Assembly (NCBI GenBank): GCA_964549375.1
Contig: CAZJWF010000017.1
Location: forward strand, 1-37,373
DNA length: 37,373 nt
Reading direction: 5' to 3'
From: JAHDDY01 sp964549375
GTDB lineage: Bacteria; Pseudomonadota; Alphaproteobacteria; Rhodobacterales; Rhodobacteraceae
The notes beneath the pieces were generated by a model. That model was not told where the DNA came from. It made no database searches and saw only the letters and a list, made by a program, of their open reading frames with translations. Below are positions 22,041 through 30,471 of the stretch, piece after piece. The first letter of the stretch is position 1; each line of letters starts with the position of its first letter. The position numbers and the translations under genes are program-made.

Positions 22041-24230
22041 ATGAAACGAATTTTGGCTTTGTTTGCACTCGTCTTGACGCTGATGAGCGGGGGGTCTCTG
22101 AGCGCTGCCGAGGACATCTCCGCGCTGACGGATGCGGAAGTTCGTAAGCTGCTTATTGAGCGGCTTGATGACACAGAAGCCAAGCCTGATCCCGCGTTTA
22201 ACCCTGCGATGGTGGCGTGGAAATTCCAGCGCAATTTCACCAAAGTAAAAAAAGCGGCTGGAAAGATTTTCGGTTCTTACGACAAACTTCCTGCTCTGCC
22301 GGGGCGTTGGTGGAAAAAAATGACCAACAAGCGGGAAGGGGGCGGATTTGGACAATTCGCCGTTGCGTTTGTGGCGTCGATTGTTGCCGGGATCGTTGCC
22401 TCTGCGCTTCTTCGACGCCGAATGCGGCGCGGTTGGCAGGGCGAGCAAGCGCCAAAATCACGCGCCGGTGTTCTGCTTAGTCAGCTCTTGGTCGAAGGCA
22501 TTGGCATTCTGGTGCTCGGTTTTGTTGCGACGGCGATATTCTTTATCTTCGCCCCGGATGACAGCCGTGACCGAACGCTGTTCTTCTTCTTTCTTGCCGC
22601 GACGCTGATCGTTTCGTTGATTGCGAGCGGCAGTCGGGCAATCTTTTCCCCCGACAGGCCGAATTGCCGGATACCGGCCATGAATGATCGAGACGCACGC
22701 CGCTTTCATCGGGCGATCTTGATGACGGTCGGGTTCGGGGCGTTTGGCTTTTTTAGTTGTGCTTCCTTCGCGGCGCTGGGGATTCATGGACCGGTTCATG
22801 ACCTTCTGTTGGTGCTGGTCGGTATTTTGACGACCATTCTTTTGACCGTGACGATTGGAATCTCGCGTCGGGCAATCGCCGGAGACATTCTTGCGGGCGC
22901 GGAAGAACCCTCTCGCATCCGACAAATGGCGGCGCGCATCTGGCCGACATTGGCGATGGTGATCCCGCCGCTTTTGTTTATCGGATTGATGATCAGTGTC
23001 TTTTTGGGCGGCCTGCCGCTTTATGGTGCGGGCGTGTTTACGATCATGTTGGTGATCTTAAGCCCCATCGGAGAGGCGGCATTGGCGCGGGCGGTGACGG
23101 CGCTGGACGGAAGCGCAGAAATCGGCTGGTCCATTGCAGCGCGCACGGCGCGGATTGCTTTGCTGTTGCTCGTGATCGTCTTGCTCGCGCTTGCATGGCG
23201 GGTCGATCTGACCGTGGCCAGCGACGGCGGCATTCAATCCCGCATCTTTAGTGCTCTGATCCAAATTGCTGCGATTGTTGCCGTCTCCTATGCGGTTTGG
23301 CAGGTGGTTCGGGTCTTCCTCGACCAAAAAATCGCCAGCGAAGACGCTGCCTATGCTGCTGAACATGGTGTGAGCGCGGATATGGAGGGCGAGACGGGTG
23401 GTCCGGGGAAAAGCCGGACGCGTACGCTGTTGCCCTTGCTGCGCCGTGCGGCATTGATCGTGCTGACGATGCTCGTGGTTCTGGTATCGCTATCGGCGCT
23501 CGGCGTTGAGACGGGTCCGCTATTGGCCGGGGCCGGGGTCGTTGGGCTGGCCATCGGATTTGGCTCTCAGACTTTGGTGAAAGACATTGTGACGGGTTTC
23601 TTCTTCCTGTTGGAAGATGCCTTCCGTCTGGGCGAATACATCGACATTGGCGCGGCCAAAGGCACCGTCGAGCAAATCTCTGTCCGCTCGATGAAACTGC
23701 GCCACCATCGCGGCGCGCTTAATACCGTGCCCTTCGGTTCCATCGACGTGATCGAAAACTACAGTCGCGATTGGGCGATCATGAAGCTGCGTGTCCGGGT
23801 GCCGTTTGAGACGGACCTGAATATGGTTCGCAAGCTGTTGAAAAAGGTCGGCAGGGAGATGATGGAAATCGACGCGATCAAGGACGATTTCTTGCAGCCG
23901 TTTAAGGCACAAGGCGCGGTTGATGTCGACGATTACGGCTTCGTCATTTCGACCAAGTTCATGTCAAAACCCGGCACTCAATTCACCATTCGTCGTTATG
24001 CGTTTCAGGCGATGCAAGATGCGTTTGAAGAACATGGCATCCCGTTCTCGCAGCCAAGCGTTCGTGTCTTTGTTGGGACGGAAGAGGATGAAGAGGACGA
24101 GGATGGCGGCACCGCAACCGATGGATCGGTCCCTCACTCCGCAAGCGCAAAAGGCGTTCCGCCTTTGACAGACAAACAGGTTGTTGGCGCAGCAGCTTCT
24201 GCTGTGAACAAGATCGCGGCGAAACCGTAA
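22041..24230 (+). CDS. Large MscS-family mechanosensitive ion channel
   Basis: A 729-residue MscS-type channel with extra membrane helices. Residues 1-24 form a signal peptide (MKRILALFALVLTLMSGGSLSA), then a short periplasmic section, about ten membrane segments from residue 108 on, and the MscS core: the Ala/Gly-rich pore helix LLAGAGVVGLAIGFGSQTL at about 494-512, followed by VKDIVTGFFFLLEDAFRLGEYI-type sequence and the beta domain with GTVEQISVRSMKLR. The cytoplasmic cage ends near 675, followed by a very acidic stretch (TEEDEEDEDGG) and a 40-residue tail. Length and layout resemble E. coli YbiO. No frame break is visible; the family gates on membrane tension. Confidence 0.92.
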   Translation: MKRILALFALVLTLMSGGSLSAAEDISALTDAEVRKLLIERLDDTEAKPDPAFNPAMVAWKFQRNFTKVKKAAGKIFGSYDKLPALPGRWWKKMTNKREGGGFGQFAVAFVASIVAGIVASALLRRRMRRGWQGEQAPKSRAGVLLSQLLVEGIGILVLGFVATAIFFIFAPDDSRDRTLFFFFLAATLIVSLIASGSRAIFSPDRPNCRIPAMNDRDARRFHRAILMTVGFGAFGFFSCASFAALGIHGPVHDLLLVLVGILTTILLTVTIGISRRAIAGDILAGAEEPSRIRQMAARIWPTLAMVIPPLLFIGLMISVFLGGLPLYGAGVFTIMLVILSPIGEAALARAVTALDGSAEIGWSIAARTARIALLLLVIVLLALAWRVDLTVASDGGIQSRIFSALIQIAAIVAVSYAVWQVVRVFLDQKIASEDAAYAAEHGVSADMEGETGGPGKSRTRTLLPLLRRAALIVLTMLVVLVSLSALGVETGPLLAGAGVVGLAIGFGSQTLVKDIVTGFFFLLEDAFRLGEYIDIGAAKGTVEQISVRSMKLRHHRGALNTVPFGSIDVIENYSRDWAIMKLRVRVPFETDLNMVRKLLKKVGREMMEIDAIKDDFLQPFKAQGAVDVDDYGFVISTKFMSKPGTQFTIRRYAFQAMQDAFEEHGIPFSQPSVRVFVGTEEDEEDEDGGTATDGSVPHSASAKGVPPLTDKQVVGAAASAVNKIAAKP

Positions 24231-24252
24231 TCCAGCCCCATGCGTTTGTGCG

Positions 24253-24753
24253 TTAGCCTTTCATCGCCCGGATGAGGGGCAAGCTCTGAAAGATTGCGGT
24301 CAACACCAGCCCGCTGCCTGCTGTGGCGGTCGCAATCGTGCTGGCCTCCAGATCAAACGTCACTCCGGCGCTGAAAATACCGAGCGTCACGATTGTCATC
24401 GCCAAGCCCATCGGAACGTCGAAATTGTTTCGCTTGGACCGCGTAGGGGCGGACTTGGGCAATTTGGCGGAAAAGCTTGGGAGGGATTTTGCGCGCGCGG
24501 CGGCATCGCTGGGCGAGCAGCGGAAAAATTCGCGGCGACGTGTCAGGCGATACTCGGCCAATGACGTATGCAGCGCGCTTTCGGCTTTATCCATATCAGG
24601 GACTTTTTTCGCCCACGCCACAACGAACGGGGTCGGGACGCCGGTGGAGGCACTGATTTCCTTCGCGCGAATTTGTGGATCTCGGGCGGTTTTGCCGATT
24701 TTAACCAGCTTTGGAATTGCCTCGTTGGTCAGGCAATAGACATATCCGACCAT
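24253..24753 (-). CDS. GIY-YIG/T5orf172-type nuclease domain protein with membrane tail
   Basis: A 166-residue protein in two parts. Residues 1-90 look like a GIY-YIG domain of the T5orf172/Mug113 kind: MVGYVYCLTN (the GIY strand), LVKIGKTARDP (the YIG strand), the conserved helix AESALHTSLAEYRLTRRREFF with its Glu and Arg. Residues 91-110 are basic (KLPKSAPTRSKRNN), and 112-162 contain two hydrophobic segments (GLAMTIVTLGIFSAGVTF and TATAGSGLVLTAIFQSLPL). A nuclease-like domain on a membrane anchor is uncommon. AGGAGAGG before the ATG is a strong ribosome site. Its target, and whether it cuts DNA at all, are unknown. Confidence 0.78.
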   Translation of the reverse strand: MVGYVYCLTNEAIPKLVKIGKTARDPQIRAKEISASTGVPTPFVVAWAKKVPDMDKAESALHTSLAEYRLTRRREFFRCSPSDAAARAKSLPSFSAKLPKSAPTRSKRNNFDVPMGLAMTIVTLGIFSAGVTFDLEASTIATATAGSGLVLTAIFQSLPLIRAMKG

Positions 24754-24969
24754 GTCGCCTCTCCTCGCACCCTTAATGGCGTTAAGTATGACGAGGCTTG
24801 GTGCAGATCAGGTTAAAGGGACGTTTTCGCCGTTAGAACAACCAGGGGGTTATTTGAAAGGCTATCGCGACCCGTTGAGAGACGTTTTTCTGACGGTCCG
24901 ATTAAATCTGCATTTCCTAAGGGAACTTCGCGGTGTAATAACTCCGTAGGCAGACGAAAGTGACTCTGG
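24754..24969. promoter_or_regulatory. Divergent intergenic region with CTTAA-N5-TTAAG palindrome
   Basis: The 216-base gap between the divergent GIY-YIG and SH3-like genes should hold both promoters. CTTAA (24772-24776) and TTAAG (24782-24786) form a perfect inverted repeat with a five-base spacer 19 bases from the GIY-YIG start, a plausible operator. The spacing does not fit CtrA (TTAA-N7-TTAA). I see no gene here. Confidence 0.3.
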
Positions 24970-25527
24970 ATGAAAACACTCATAACGAGCATAGCGCTGA
25001 TCATGGGCGTCACGGTAGCATCCGCGAATGAACGCACGATGTATGTCACGGATGATGGTCTGAACGTTCGGTTTTGTGCCGGAACCGAGTGCTGTATCGC
25101 GGACCGATTGAACCGGGATGATCCGGTGGCCGTGATGGAAGAAGAGGGCCGTTGGGCACGAATCTCCGTCTATCACGACGCCAAGATTTCTGGGCGCGAT
25201 TGCAAGAAACCAAAAGCGAGCCTGATCGCCCATTGGGTTTCCAGAGATTTTCTAACCGAGCAAATCCCCGACGGCACCGACCCGAATGCGTGGTACGGTA
25301 CGCTGTCGGATCGACGTATTCGGGGGATTCCGCGTGTGGGGGATTATGGTCTCAGCCGCGAGGATCTGGAACTTATCCGCCGCTATGCGTCGTCGTTGCT
25401 GCTTAAAGGTGTTTGCGATGCCATTGAGACTGGCAACAAAAGTGTCAGCCGCGAAGGCACCTACTACGTCGCCTGCAAAGGTGAGAGCGAGCAGCGCTAT
25501 TTCACTGCTGAGGACGTCGCGAGTTAG
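24970..25527 (+). CDS. Exported SH3-like domain protein
   Basis: A 185-residue protein with a signal peptide (MKTLITSIALIMGVTVASA, cleavage about residue 19) and a bacterial SH3-like domain at about 23-95: TMYVTDDGLNVRFCAGTECC, then a strand with DDPVAVMEEEGRWARISVYH and HWVSRDFL at its end. It has six cysteines, including a Cys-Cys pair, which suggests disulfides in the periplasm. The C-terminal 85 residues (SREDLELIRRYASSLLLKGVCDAIETGNKSV and CKGESEQRYFTAEDV) match nothing I know. SH3b domains often bind cell-wall peptides; that role here is a guess. Next gene, uvrD-like, begins 96 bases later. Confidence 0.75.
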   Translation: MKTLITSIALIMGVTVASANERTMYVTDDGLNVRFCAGTECCIADRLNRDDPVAVMEEEGRWARISVYHDAKISGRDCKKPKASLIAHWVSRDFLTEQIPDGTDPNAWYGTLSDRRIRGIPRVGDYGLSREDLELIRRYASSLLLKGVCDAIETGNKSVSREGTYYVACKGESEQRYFTAEDVAS

Positions 25528-25623
25528 GTCGGGATTGAGCGGCCAATCACGCTCATTCCGCACCCTGAACAGTTTGTGAACTTCGGGGTTTCCAGCGCCC
25601 GGCGGGGGCGTTAGAACAGGGGC

Positions 25624-28041
25624 ATGTCTGATCCCTTTGCCGATGAGAGTTTCGCCGCACCGTCCGGTGATGTCCCCCTAAGCCAGCGCGCCGCCGCCGT
25701 GCCGCCGCAGGCCGCGACACCGTATCTTGATGCGCTGAATCCGGCTCAACGCGAAGCGACCGAGGCGCTGGACGGTCCTGTTCTCGTTTTGGCAGGGGCA
25801 GGCACAGGCAAAACCCGTGTGCTGACGACTCGCACTGCACATTTGCTCAACACCCGCAAGGCACGCCCGAACGAGCTGCTCTGCGTGACCTTCACCAACA
25901 AAGCCGCACGAGAGATGCGCGAGCGGATTGGCTCGTTGATCGGTTACGCGGTCGAAGGGATGCCGTGGCTTGGCACGTTCCACTCGGTCAGCGCCAAGAT
26001 GCTGCGCCGTCATGCGGAACTCGTCGGCTTGCAATCGAACTTTACGATCCTCGATACAGACGATCAAATCCGCCTGTTGAAACAGCTTATCCGTGCCGAG
26101 AACATCGACGAAAAGCGCTGGCCTGCGCGGATGCTGGCAGGGTTTATCGACAGTTGGAAAAACCGAGGCTGGACGCCGGATAAAGTGCCGGAGATCGAGG
26201 CCGCGCAATATGGCAACGGACAGGGCGGTGCGCTTTATCGCGAGTATCAAGCGCGGTTGATCACGCTCAATGCAGCGGATTTCGGTGATTTGCTGCTACA
26301 CACCCTGACGATCCTGCAAAAGCACGACGACATCCTCGCGCAGTATCAGCGGTATTTCCGGTACATTCTCGTGGACGAGTACCAAGATACCAATGTCGCG
26401 CAATACCTGTGGCTGCGGTTGCTCGCGCAAGGGCATAAAAACATCTGCTGCGTTGGCGATGATGATCAGTCGATCTATGGTTGGCGCGGGGCTGAGGTTG
26501 GTAACATTCTCAAATTCGAAAAGGATTTTCCCGGCGCGACTGTTGTGCGGCTGGAGCAAAACTATCGCTCGACCCCGCATATTCTCGCCGCTGCTTCCGG
26601 TGTCATCAAAGGTAATCAGGATCGCCTCGGTAAGACGCTTTGGACCGATACCGAAGAGGGCGAAAAAGTTCGCTTGATGGGTGTTTGGGACGGCGACGAA
26701 GAGGCGCGCTGGATCGGGGAGCAGGCCGAAAACCTGCAACGCGGCACGCGCGATATGAATCCGCTCAGTCTCGATCAGGTGGCCGTGCTGGTCCGGGCCT
26801 CGCATCAGATGCGGAGTTTTGAGGACAGGTTTCTTGCCATCGGGATGCCGTATCGCGTGATTGGCGGGCCTCGGTTTTATGAGCGTCAGGAAATCCGCGA
26901 TGCCATCGCCTATATCCGTTGTGTCGTGCAGCCTGATGATGGCCTTGCCTTCGAGAGGATCGTCAACACCCCGCGCCGGGGGCTTGGCGATAAAGCTGTT
27001 GCCACGATCAATGATGCGGCGCGGGCGGCGAATGTCTCGCTGCCTCGTGCGGCGGCGATGCTGTGCGAGGGCGAGGGGCTGTCGGCACGGGCGCGCAATT
27101 CTCTGCGCGGGTTGGTCGAAAATTTTGAGCGCTGGCGCGCGATCCTTTCTGATCCACATTCAGATCTTGCCCATCACGAGCTGGTGGAAACCATCCTCGA
27201 TGAGAGCGGCTATACCGAGATGTGGAAGAACGACAAATCGGCGGATGCGCCGGGGCGTCTGGAAAACCTCAAGGAACTCGTGCGCTCGATCTCTGAATTT
27301 GAAAATCTCGGCGGGTTTTTGGAGCATGTCTCTTTGGTGATGGATAACGCGCAGGAAAAAGGCGCGGAGTGCATTTCGATCATGACGCTTCATGCTGCGA
27401 AAGGGCTGGAGTTTGATGCCGTGTTCCTGCCGGGATGGGAAGACGGTCTCTTTCCCTCGCAACGCTCGATGGATGAGAGCGGGAAGAAAGGCTTGGAAGA
27501 AGAACGCCGCCTTGCCTATGTCGGCATCACCCGCGCGCGGGCACTTTGCACGATTACGTTTGCCGCGAACCGTCGGATTTATAACCAATGGCAAAGCGCG
27601 ATGCCCTCGCGGTTTGTCGATGAACTGCCTGAAACGCATGTCGAGGTGATGACACCGCCCGGATTATATGGCGGTGCCTATGGCGGGGCGGCGAATTACG
27701 GTGCGGGCGGGATGGCCGATGTCGGGGGTGGATATTCCTCCAGCGTTGAAAGGAAGGCGGGCGAGGCGAATGTCTATAACTCGCCGGGGTGGAAGCGGAT
27801 GCAAGCCAACGCCGCCAAAACCACCCGCCGCGAACCGGTGATCATCGACGCGAAAGCGACCCCTGATTTTTCGGTTGGTGAGCGGGTGTTTCACCAGAAA
27901 TTCGGCTACGGCGCGATAGAGATGATCGACGACAATAAGCTGTCAGTCGCGTTCGAGAAGGCGGGGACGAAGAAGGTCATCGCTGAGTATGTGACCAAGG
28001 CTGAGAAAGCCGGGGGGATGGATGATGAGATTCCGTTTTGA
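25624..28041 (+). CDS. uvrD: ATP-dependent DNA helicase UvrD/PcrA
   Basis: A superfamily 1A 3'-5' helicase acting in excision and mismatch repair and in removing stalled complexes. The 805-residue protein has Q-motif LNPAQREA, Walker A AGAGTGKT at 57-64, motif Ia TFTNKAAREMRER, Walker B DEYQDTN (about 249-255), motif III GDDDQSIYGWRGA, motif IV RLEQNYRS, motif V TLHAAKGLEFDAVF and motif VI RRLAYVGITRAR. After the motor a Gly/Tyr-rich linker (YGGAYGGAANYGAGG) leads to a C-terminal Tudor-like domain (SVGERVFHQKFGYGAI) known in PcrA/UvrD to contact RNA polymerase. A GC-rich hairpin (25596-25610) precedes the ribosome site. Confidence 0.95.
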   Translation: MSDPFADESFAAPSGDVPLSQRAAAVPPQAATPYLDALNPAQREATEALDGPVLVLAGAGTGKTRVLTTRTAHLLNTRKARPNELLCVTFTNKAAREMRERIGSLIGYAVEGMPWLGTFHSVSAKMLRRHAELVGLQSNFTILDTDDQIRLLKQLIRAENIDEKRWPARMLAGFIDSWKNRGWTPDKVPEIEAAQYGNGQGGALYREYQARLITLNAADFGDLLLHTLTILQKHDDILAQYQRYFRYILVDEYQDTNVAQYLWLRLLAQGHKNICCVGDDDQSIYGWRGAEVGNILKFEKDFPGATVVRLEQNYRSTPHILAAASGVIKGNQDRLGKTLWTDTEEGEKVRLMGVWDGDEEARWIGEQAENLQRGTRDMNPLSLDQVAVLVRASHQMRSFEDRFLAIGMPYRVIGGPRFYERQEIRDAIAYIRCVVQPDDGLAFERIVNTPRRGLGDKAVATINDAARAANVSLPRAAAMLCEGEGLSARARNSLRGLVENFERWRAILSDPHSDLAHHELVETILDESGYTEMWKNDKSADAPGRLENLKELVRSISEFENLGGFLEHVSLVMDNAQEKGAECISIMTLHAAKGLEFDAVFLPGWEDGLFPSQRSMDESGKKGLEEERRLAYVGITRARALCTITFAANRRIYNQWQSAMPSRFVDELPETHVEVMTPPGLYGGAYGGAANYGAGGMADVGGGYSSSVERKAGEANVYNSPGWKRMQANAAKTTRREPVIIDAKATPDFSVGERVFHQKFGYGAIEMIDDNKLSVAFEKAGTKKVIAEYVTKAEKAGGMDDEIPF

Positions 28042-28898
28042 GCGGTCATGCCTTACGTGATCGTTATCATCGGTTCCTCGCCAGTCGGCTGACCTTCGAT
28101 GATACGGAGGGCGATAAGCCGTGGTGGGCATCGTGGACCTACGCACAGCCCCATGTTGTTGAGCACGTCGACATCAATAGTCCTGCTTGGCAATTGCCAG
28201 CATTGAGAGTCGTCGTTCTAGCCGACCTCCATATCGGGAGTCATGCCGGTGATTTGGCTCGCTTCGAGAGCATCGTCGAAGAGGTGAATGCCTTGCAGGC
28301 GGACTTGATCGTGATGCCCGGTGATTTCGTGAATATGATGCCCTTGGGTGGGGGCCGTGTCCCCCCGGAGGTGATAGCGGACCTTCTGAGCAAGTTAACT
28401 ACGAAGCTCGGCGTCTTTGCGGTTCTCGGCAATCATGACAACGAGTTGAGCGCTGAACGGATAGAGAGTGCTCTGTCCCGCAAAGGCATAAGGGTTCTGA
28501 GCAACGCAATAGATCGCGTGGATTTCGGCGACGGCGAACTGACGATGCTTGGTTTGACCGACGCACGCAGCGCTGCTCCTGATCACGGTTTACTCGCTAG
28601 GACGGGTTTCGAGAAAGGTGGCTTGGTTCTCGCGCATGACCCAGCTTCGTTCGCGCACATGCCAGAGGGAGCCGCCCTAATGATTTGCGGACACACGCAT
28701 GGCGGTCAGTTATGCCTTCCAGGAAGAAAACCTGTGATCAACATGAGCACGGCCCCTTTGCGATGGACTGCAGGACATATCAACGAGGGCGGACGGCATC
28801 TTTATGTGTCGCGCGGACTGGGAACGAGCAGTTTTCCGTTCAGAACCTTCGCCCCGCCAGAACTTTCTGTTCTGACCATCTCAGGGGTAACGCGCTGA
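28038..28898 (+). CDS. Calcineurin-like metallophosphoesterase
   Basis: A 286-residue metallophosphoesterase with all the metal-site blocks: DLH at 63-65 (VVVLADLHIGSHAG), GD at 95-96, GNHD at 131-134, His 200 (LVLAHDP), and GHTHGGQ at 218-224. The pattern is that of the YkuE/YaeI (LpxH-like) subgroup, some of which act on phospholipids or UDP-diacylglucosamine; the membrane anchor typical of YaeI is not evident, although residues 12-40 are hydrophobic/aromatic. It starts with TTG in a TTGA overlap with the helicase stop; no ATG alternative exists near. The phospholipid genes psd and pssA follow after a gap, so a lipid-related role is conceivable. Confidence 0.85.
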   Translation: MSGHALRDRYHRFLASRLTFDDTEGDKPWWASWTYAQPHVVEHVDINSPAWQLPALRVVVLADLHIGSHAGDLARFESIVEEVNALQADLIVMPGDFVNMMPLGGGRVPPEVIADLLSKLTTKLGVFAVLGNHDNELSAERIESALSRKGIRVLSNAIDRVDFGDGELTMLGLTDARSAAPDHGLLARTGFEKGGLVLAHDPASFAHMPEGAALMICGHTHGGQLCLPGRKPVINMSTAPLRWTAGHINEGGRHLYVSRGLGTSSFPFRTFAPPELSVLTISGVTR

Positions 28899-28978
28899 CC
28901 AAATGGAGAGTGGGGCGCGAACCTACAACCATAAGCAGAGGTTGAACCCGTTGTGACCGCTTCGTTTAGCTGATACCA

Positions 28979-28995
28979 GCACCTTTAAAAGGTGC
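28979..28995. promoter_or_regulatory. Perfect 17-base interrupted palindrome upstream of psd
   Basis: GCACCTTT-A-AAAGGTGC is a perfect inverted repeat with a single central base, 46 bases before the psd start. This geometry suits a dimeric repressor site near a promoter. There is no U-run, so a terminator for the metallophosphoesterase gene is less likely. The remaining gap from 28899 shows nothing else. Confidence 0.45.
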
Positions 28996-29040
28996 GGCGA
29001 TCTTGTCAGCGTTGCCGCCAGACGAGAGGAAGGCTTGCGG

Positions 29041-29718
29041 ATGACGATGCTAGGGACGTTTATCAAACCGATGCACCGGGAGGGCATCAAGTTTGTTGCG
29101 ATCTTTGCTGCTGTTACTGTCGCGCTGTTTTTCTTGTCGAAGATTCTGGGTTGGATTGGCGTTCTTCTCACGGTCTGGTGTTATTATTTCTTCCGCGACC
29201 CAGAGCGGGTGACACCGCAGCGGGATGGCCTGCTCGTTAGTCCGGCGGATGGCGTCGTTTCGTTGATTGAACCAGCGGTCCCGCCCGCAGAGCTGGGGAT
29301 GCCAGACGAAGCGCTGACGCGAGTCAGCGTCTTCATGAATGTCTTTAACTGCCATGTGAACCGTGTGCCCATCGCGGGCGAGATCACAAATATCGCCTAT
29401 CGCCCCGGCAAATTCTTCAATGCCTCGCTCGACAAAGCGAGCGTCGATAACGAACGCAATAGCCTGCGTGTCAAAATGGCGGACGGGCGCGAGATTGCGG
29501 TGGTTCAGATCGCCGGCTTGGTCGCCCGCCGGATTGTCTGCTTTATTGAAGCAGGCGCAAAGCTGGGCACGGGTGAGCGCTTTGGCCTGATCCGGTTTGG
29601 CTCGCGGGTGGACGTCTATCTGCCATCCGGTGTCGATCCGTTGGTGAGTATCGGCCAAACCATGATTGCTGGCGAAACGGTGATTGCCGAACTCGGCCAA
29701 GCTGAAAAGGTGAATTGA
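29041..29718 (+). CDS. psd: Phosphatidylserine decarboxylase proenzyme
   Basis: Psd decarboxylates phosphatidylserine to phosphatidylethanolamine at the inner membrane. The 225-residue protein is the short type: two N-terminal membrane segments (about 17-50), FFRDPERVTP, LLVSPADGVV, VFMNVFNCHVNRVPIAG, and the autocleavage site FGS (Gly 187-Ser 188) in GLIRFGSRVDVYLP, which yields the pyruvoyl group on a small alpha chain of 38 residues. ATG at 29041 is seven bases after AGAGGAAGG; TTG at 29035 and ATG at 29047 are alternatives. pssA follows four bases after its stop. Confidence 0.93.
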   Translation: MTMLGTFIKPMHREGIKFVAIFAAVTVALFFLSKILGWIGVLLTVWCYYFFRDPERVTPQRDGLLVSPADGVVSLIEPAVPPAELGMPDEALTRVSVFMNVFNCHVNRVPIAGEITNIAYRPGKFFNASLDKASVDNERNSLRVKMADGREIAVVQIAGLVARRIVCFIEAGAKLGTGERFGLIRFGSRVDVYLPSGVDPLVSIGQTMIAGETVIAELGQAEKVN

Positions 29719-29722
29719 TCCT

Positions 29723-30457
29723 GTGAGCGAACGCGCCCCCAAATCTAAAGAAGAATTCCATCTCTTTCAGCTCTTGCCGAATATGCTGACGATTGCCGCG
29801 ATTTGTGCGGGCATGACCGCCATTCGGGTGGGTGCGGATGGCAATGTCATTTTGGCGACGCAGCTTATTTTGGCTGCCTGCGTAATTGATGGTCTCGATG
29901 GCCGGTTGGCGCGGATGCTGGATGCCGACACGACGATGGGTGCGGAGCTGGACTCGTTGGCTGATTTTCTGAACTTTGGCGTGGCCCCGCCGTTGGTCAT
30001 TTATTTCTGGGCGCTGCAAGATACGCGAAGCTTGGGGTGGATTGCGGTGCTGATCTACGGCGTTTGCTGTGTCACGCGCCTCGCGCGCTTTAATGTCGGC
30101 AAAAAAGCGGACGAAGAGGACGGCGCATATTTTACCGGGGTGCCGTCGCCTGCCGGGGCCATGCTCGTGATGCTGCCGATGTTCTTCTCTTTTGCGTTTG
30201 GCGAAGAGCCGCTGATCGCCGATGTGCTGATCTGCATTTACATGGTGTTGATCGGTCTGCTGTTCATCATGACCATTCCAACGTGGTCATTCAAAGCGTC
30301 GACGATTTCCCGCGACAACGTGAAATATTTCCTCGTCGCGTTCGCCTGCGTGGGGGCAGCGTTTCTCAGCTATGCTTGGATTACGATGGTCGCGCTCTGT
30401 GTCGCCTATATGGGGGTCATCATCTGGTCGATGACCATCGGACGGCCCCGCGCGTAA
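29723..30457 (+). CDS. pssA: CDP-diacylglycerol-serine O-phosphatidyltransferase
   Basis: PssA makes phosphatidylserine from CDP-diacylglycerol and serine, the substrate for the enzyme encoded just upstream. The 244-residue membrane protein has the CDP-alcohol phosphotransferase signature at about 59-81: DGRLAR, then G73, D77 and D81 (ELDSLADFLNFG), and seven to eight hydrophobic helices. This is the polytopic type II PssA, not the peripheral gammaproteobacterial kind. It starts with GTG four bases after psd, so the two are surely one transcript. It is convergent with the DUF3426 gene, only 14 bases away. Confidence 0.93.
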   Translation: MSERAPKSKEEFHLFQLLPNMLTIAAICAGMTAIRVGADGNVILATQLILAACVIDGLDGRLARMLDADTTMGAELDSLADFLNFGVAPPLVIYFWALQDTRSLGWIAVLIYGVCCVTRLARFNVGKKADEEDGAYFTGVPSPAGAMLVMLPMFFSFAFGEEPLIADVLICIYMVLIGLLFIMTIPTWSFKASTISRDNVKYFLVAFACVGAAFLSYAWITMVALCVAYMGVIIWSMTIGRPRA

Positions 30458-30471
30458 ATAAACGAGCAGAT

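Noticed and set aside
24772..24786. CtrA binding site (TTAA repeats)
   Set aside because: The spacer is five bases rather than the seven of the CtrA consensus.
24752..24949. 65-codon plus-strand frame between the GIY-YIG and SH3-like genes
   Set aside because: No ribosome site, no recognisable protein features, and it starts against the GIY-YIG start region; probably chance.
25536..25555. TGAGCG/CGCTCA hairpin as terminator of the SH3-like gene
   Set aside because: Six-pair stem without a U-tract; too weak to list as a feature.
28899..29000. tRNA-like sequence (GGTTGAACCCG) before psd
   Set aside because: No cloverleaf with acceptor and anticodon arms could be drawn around it.
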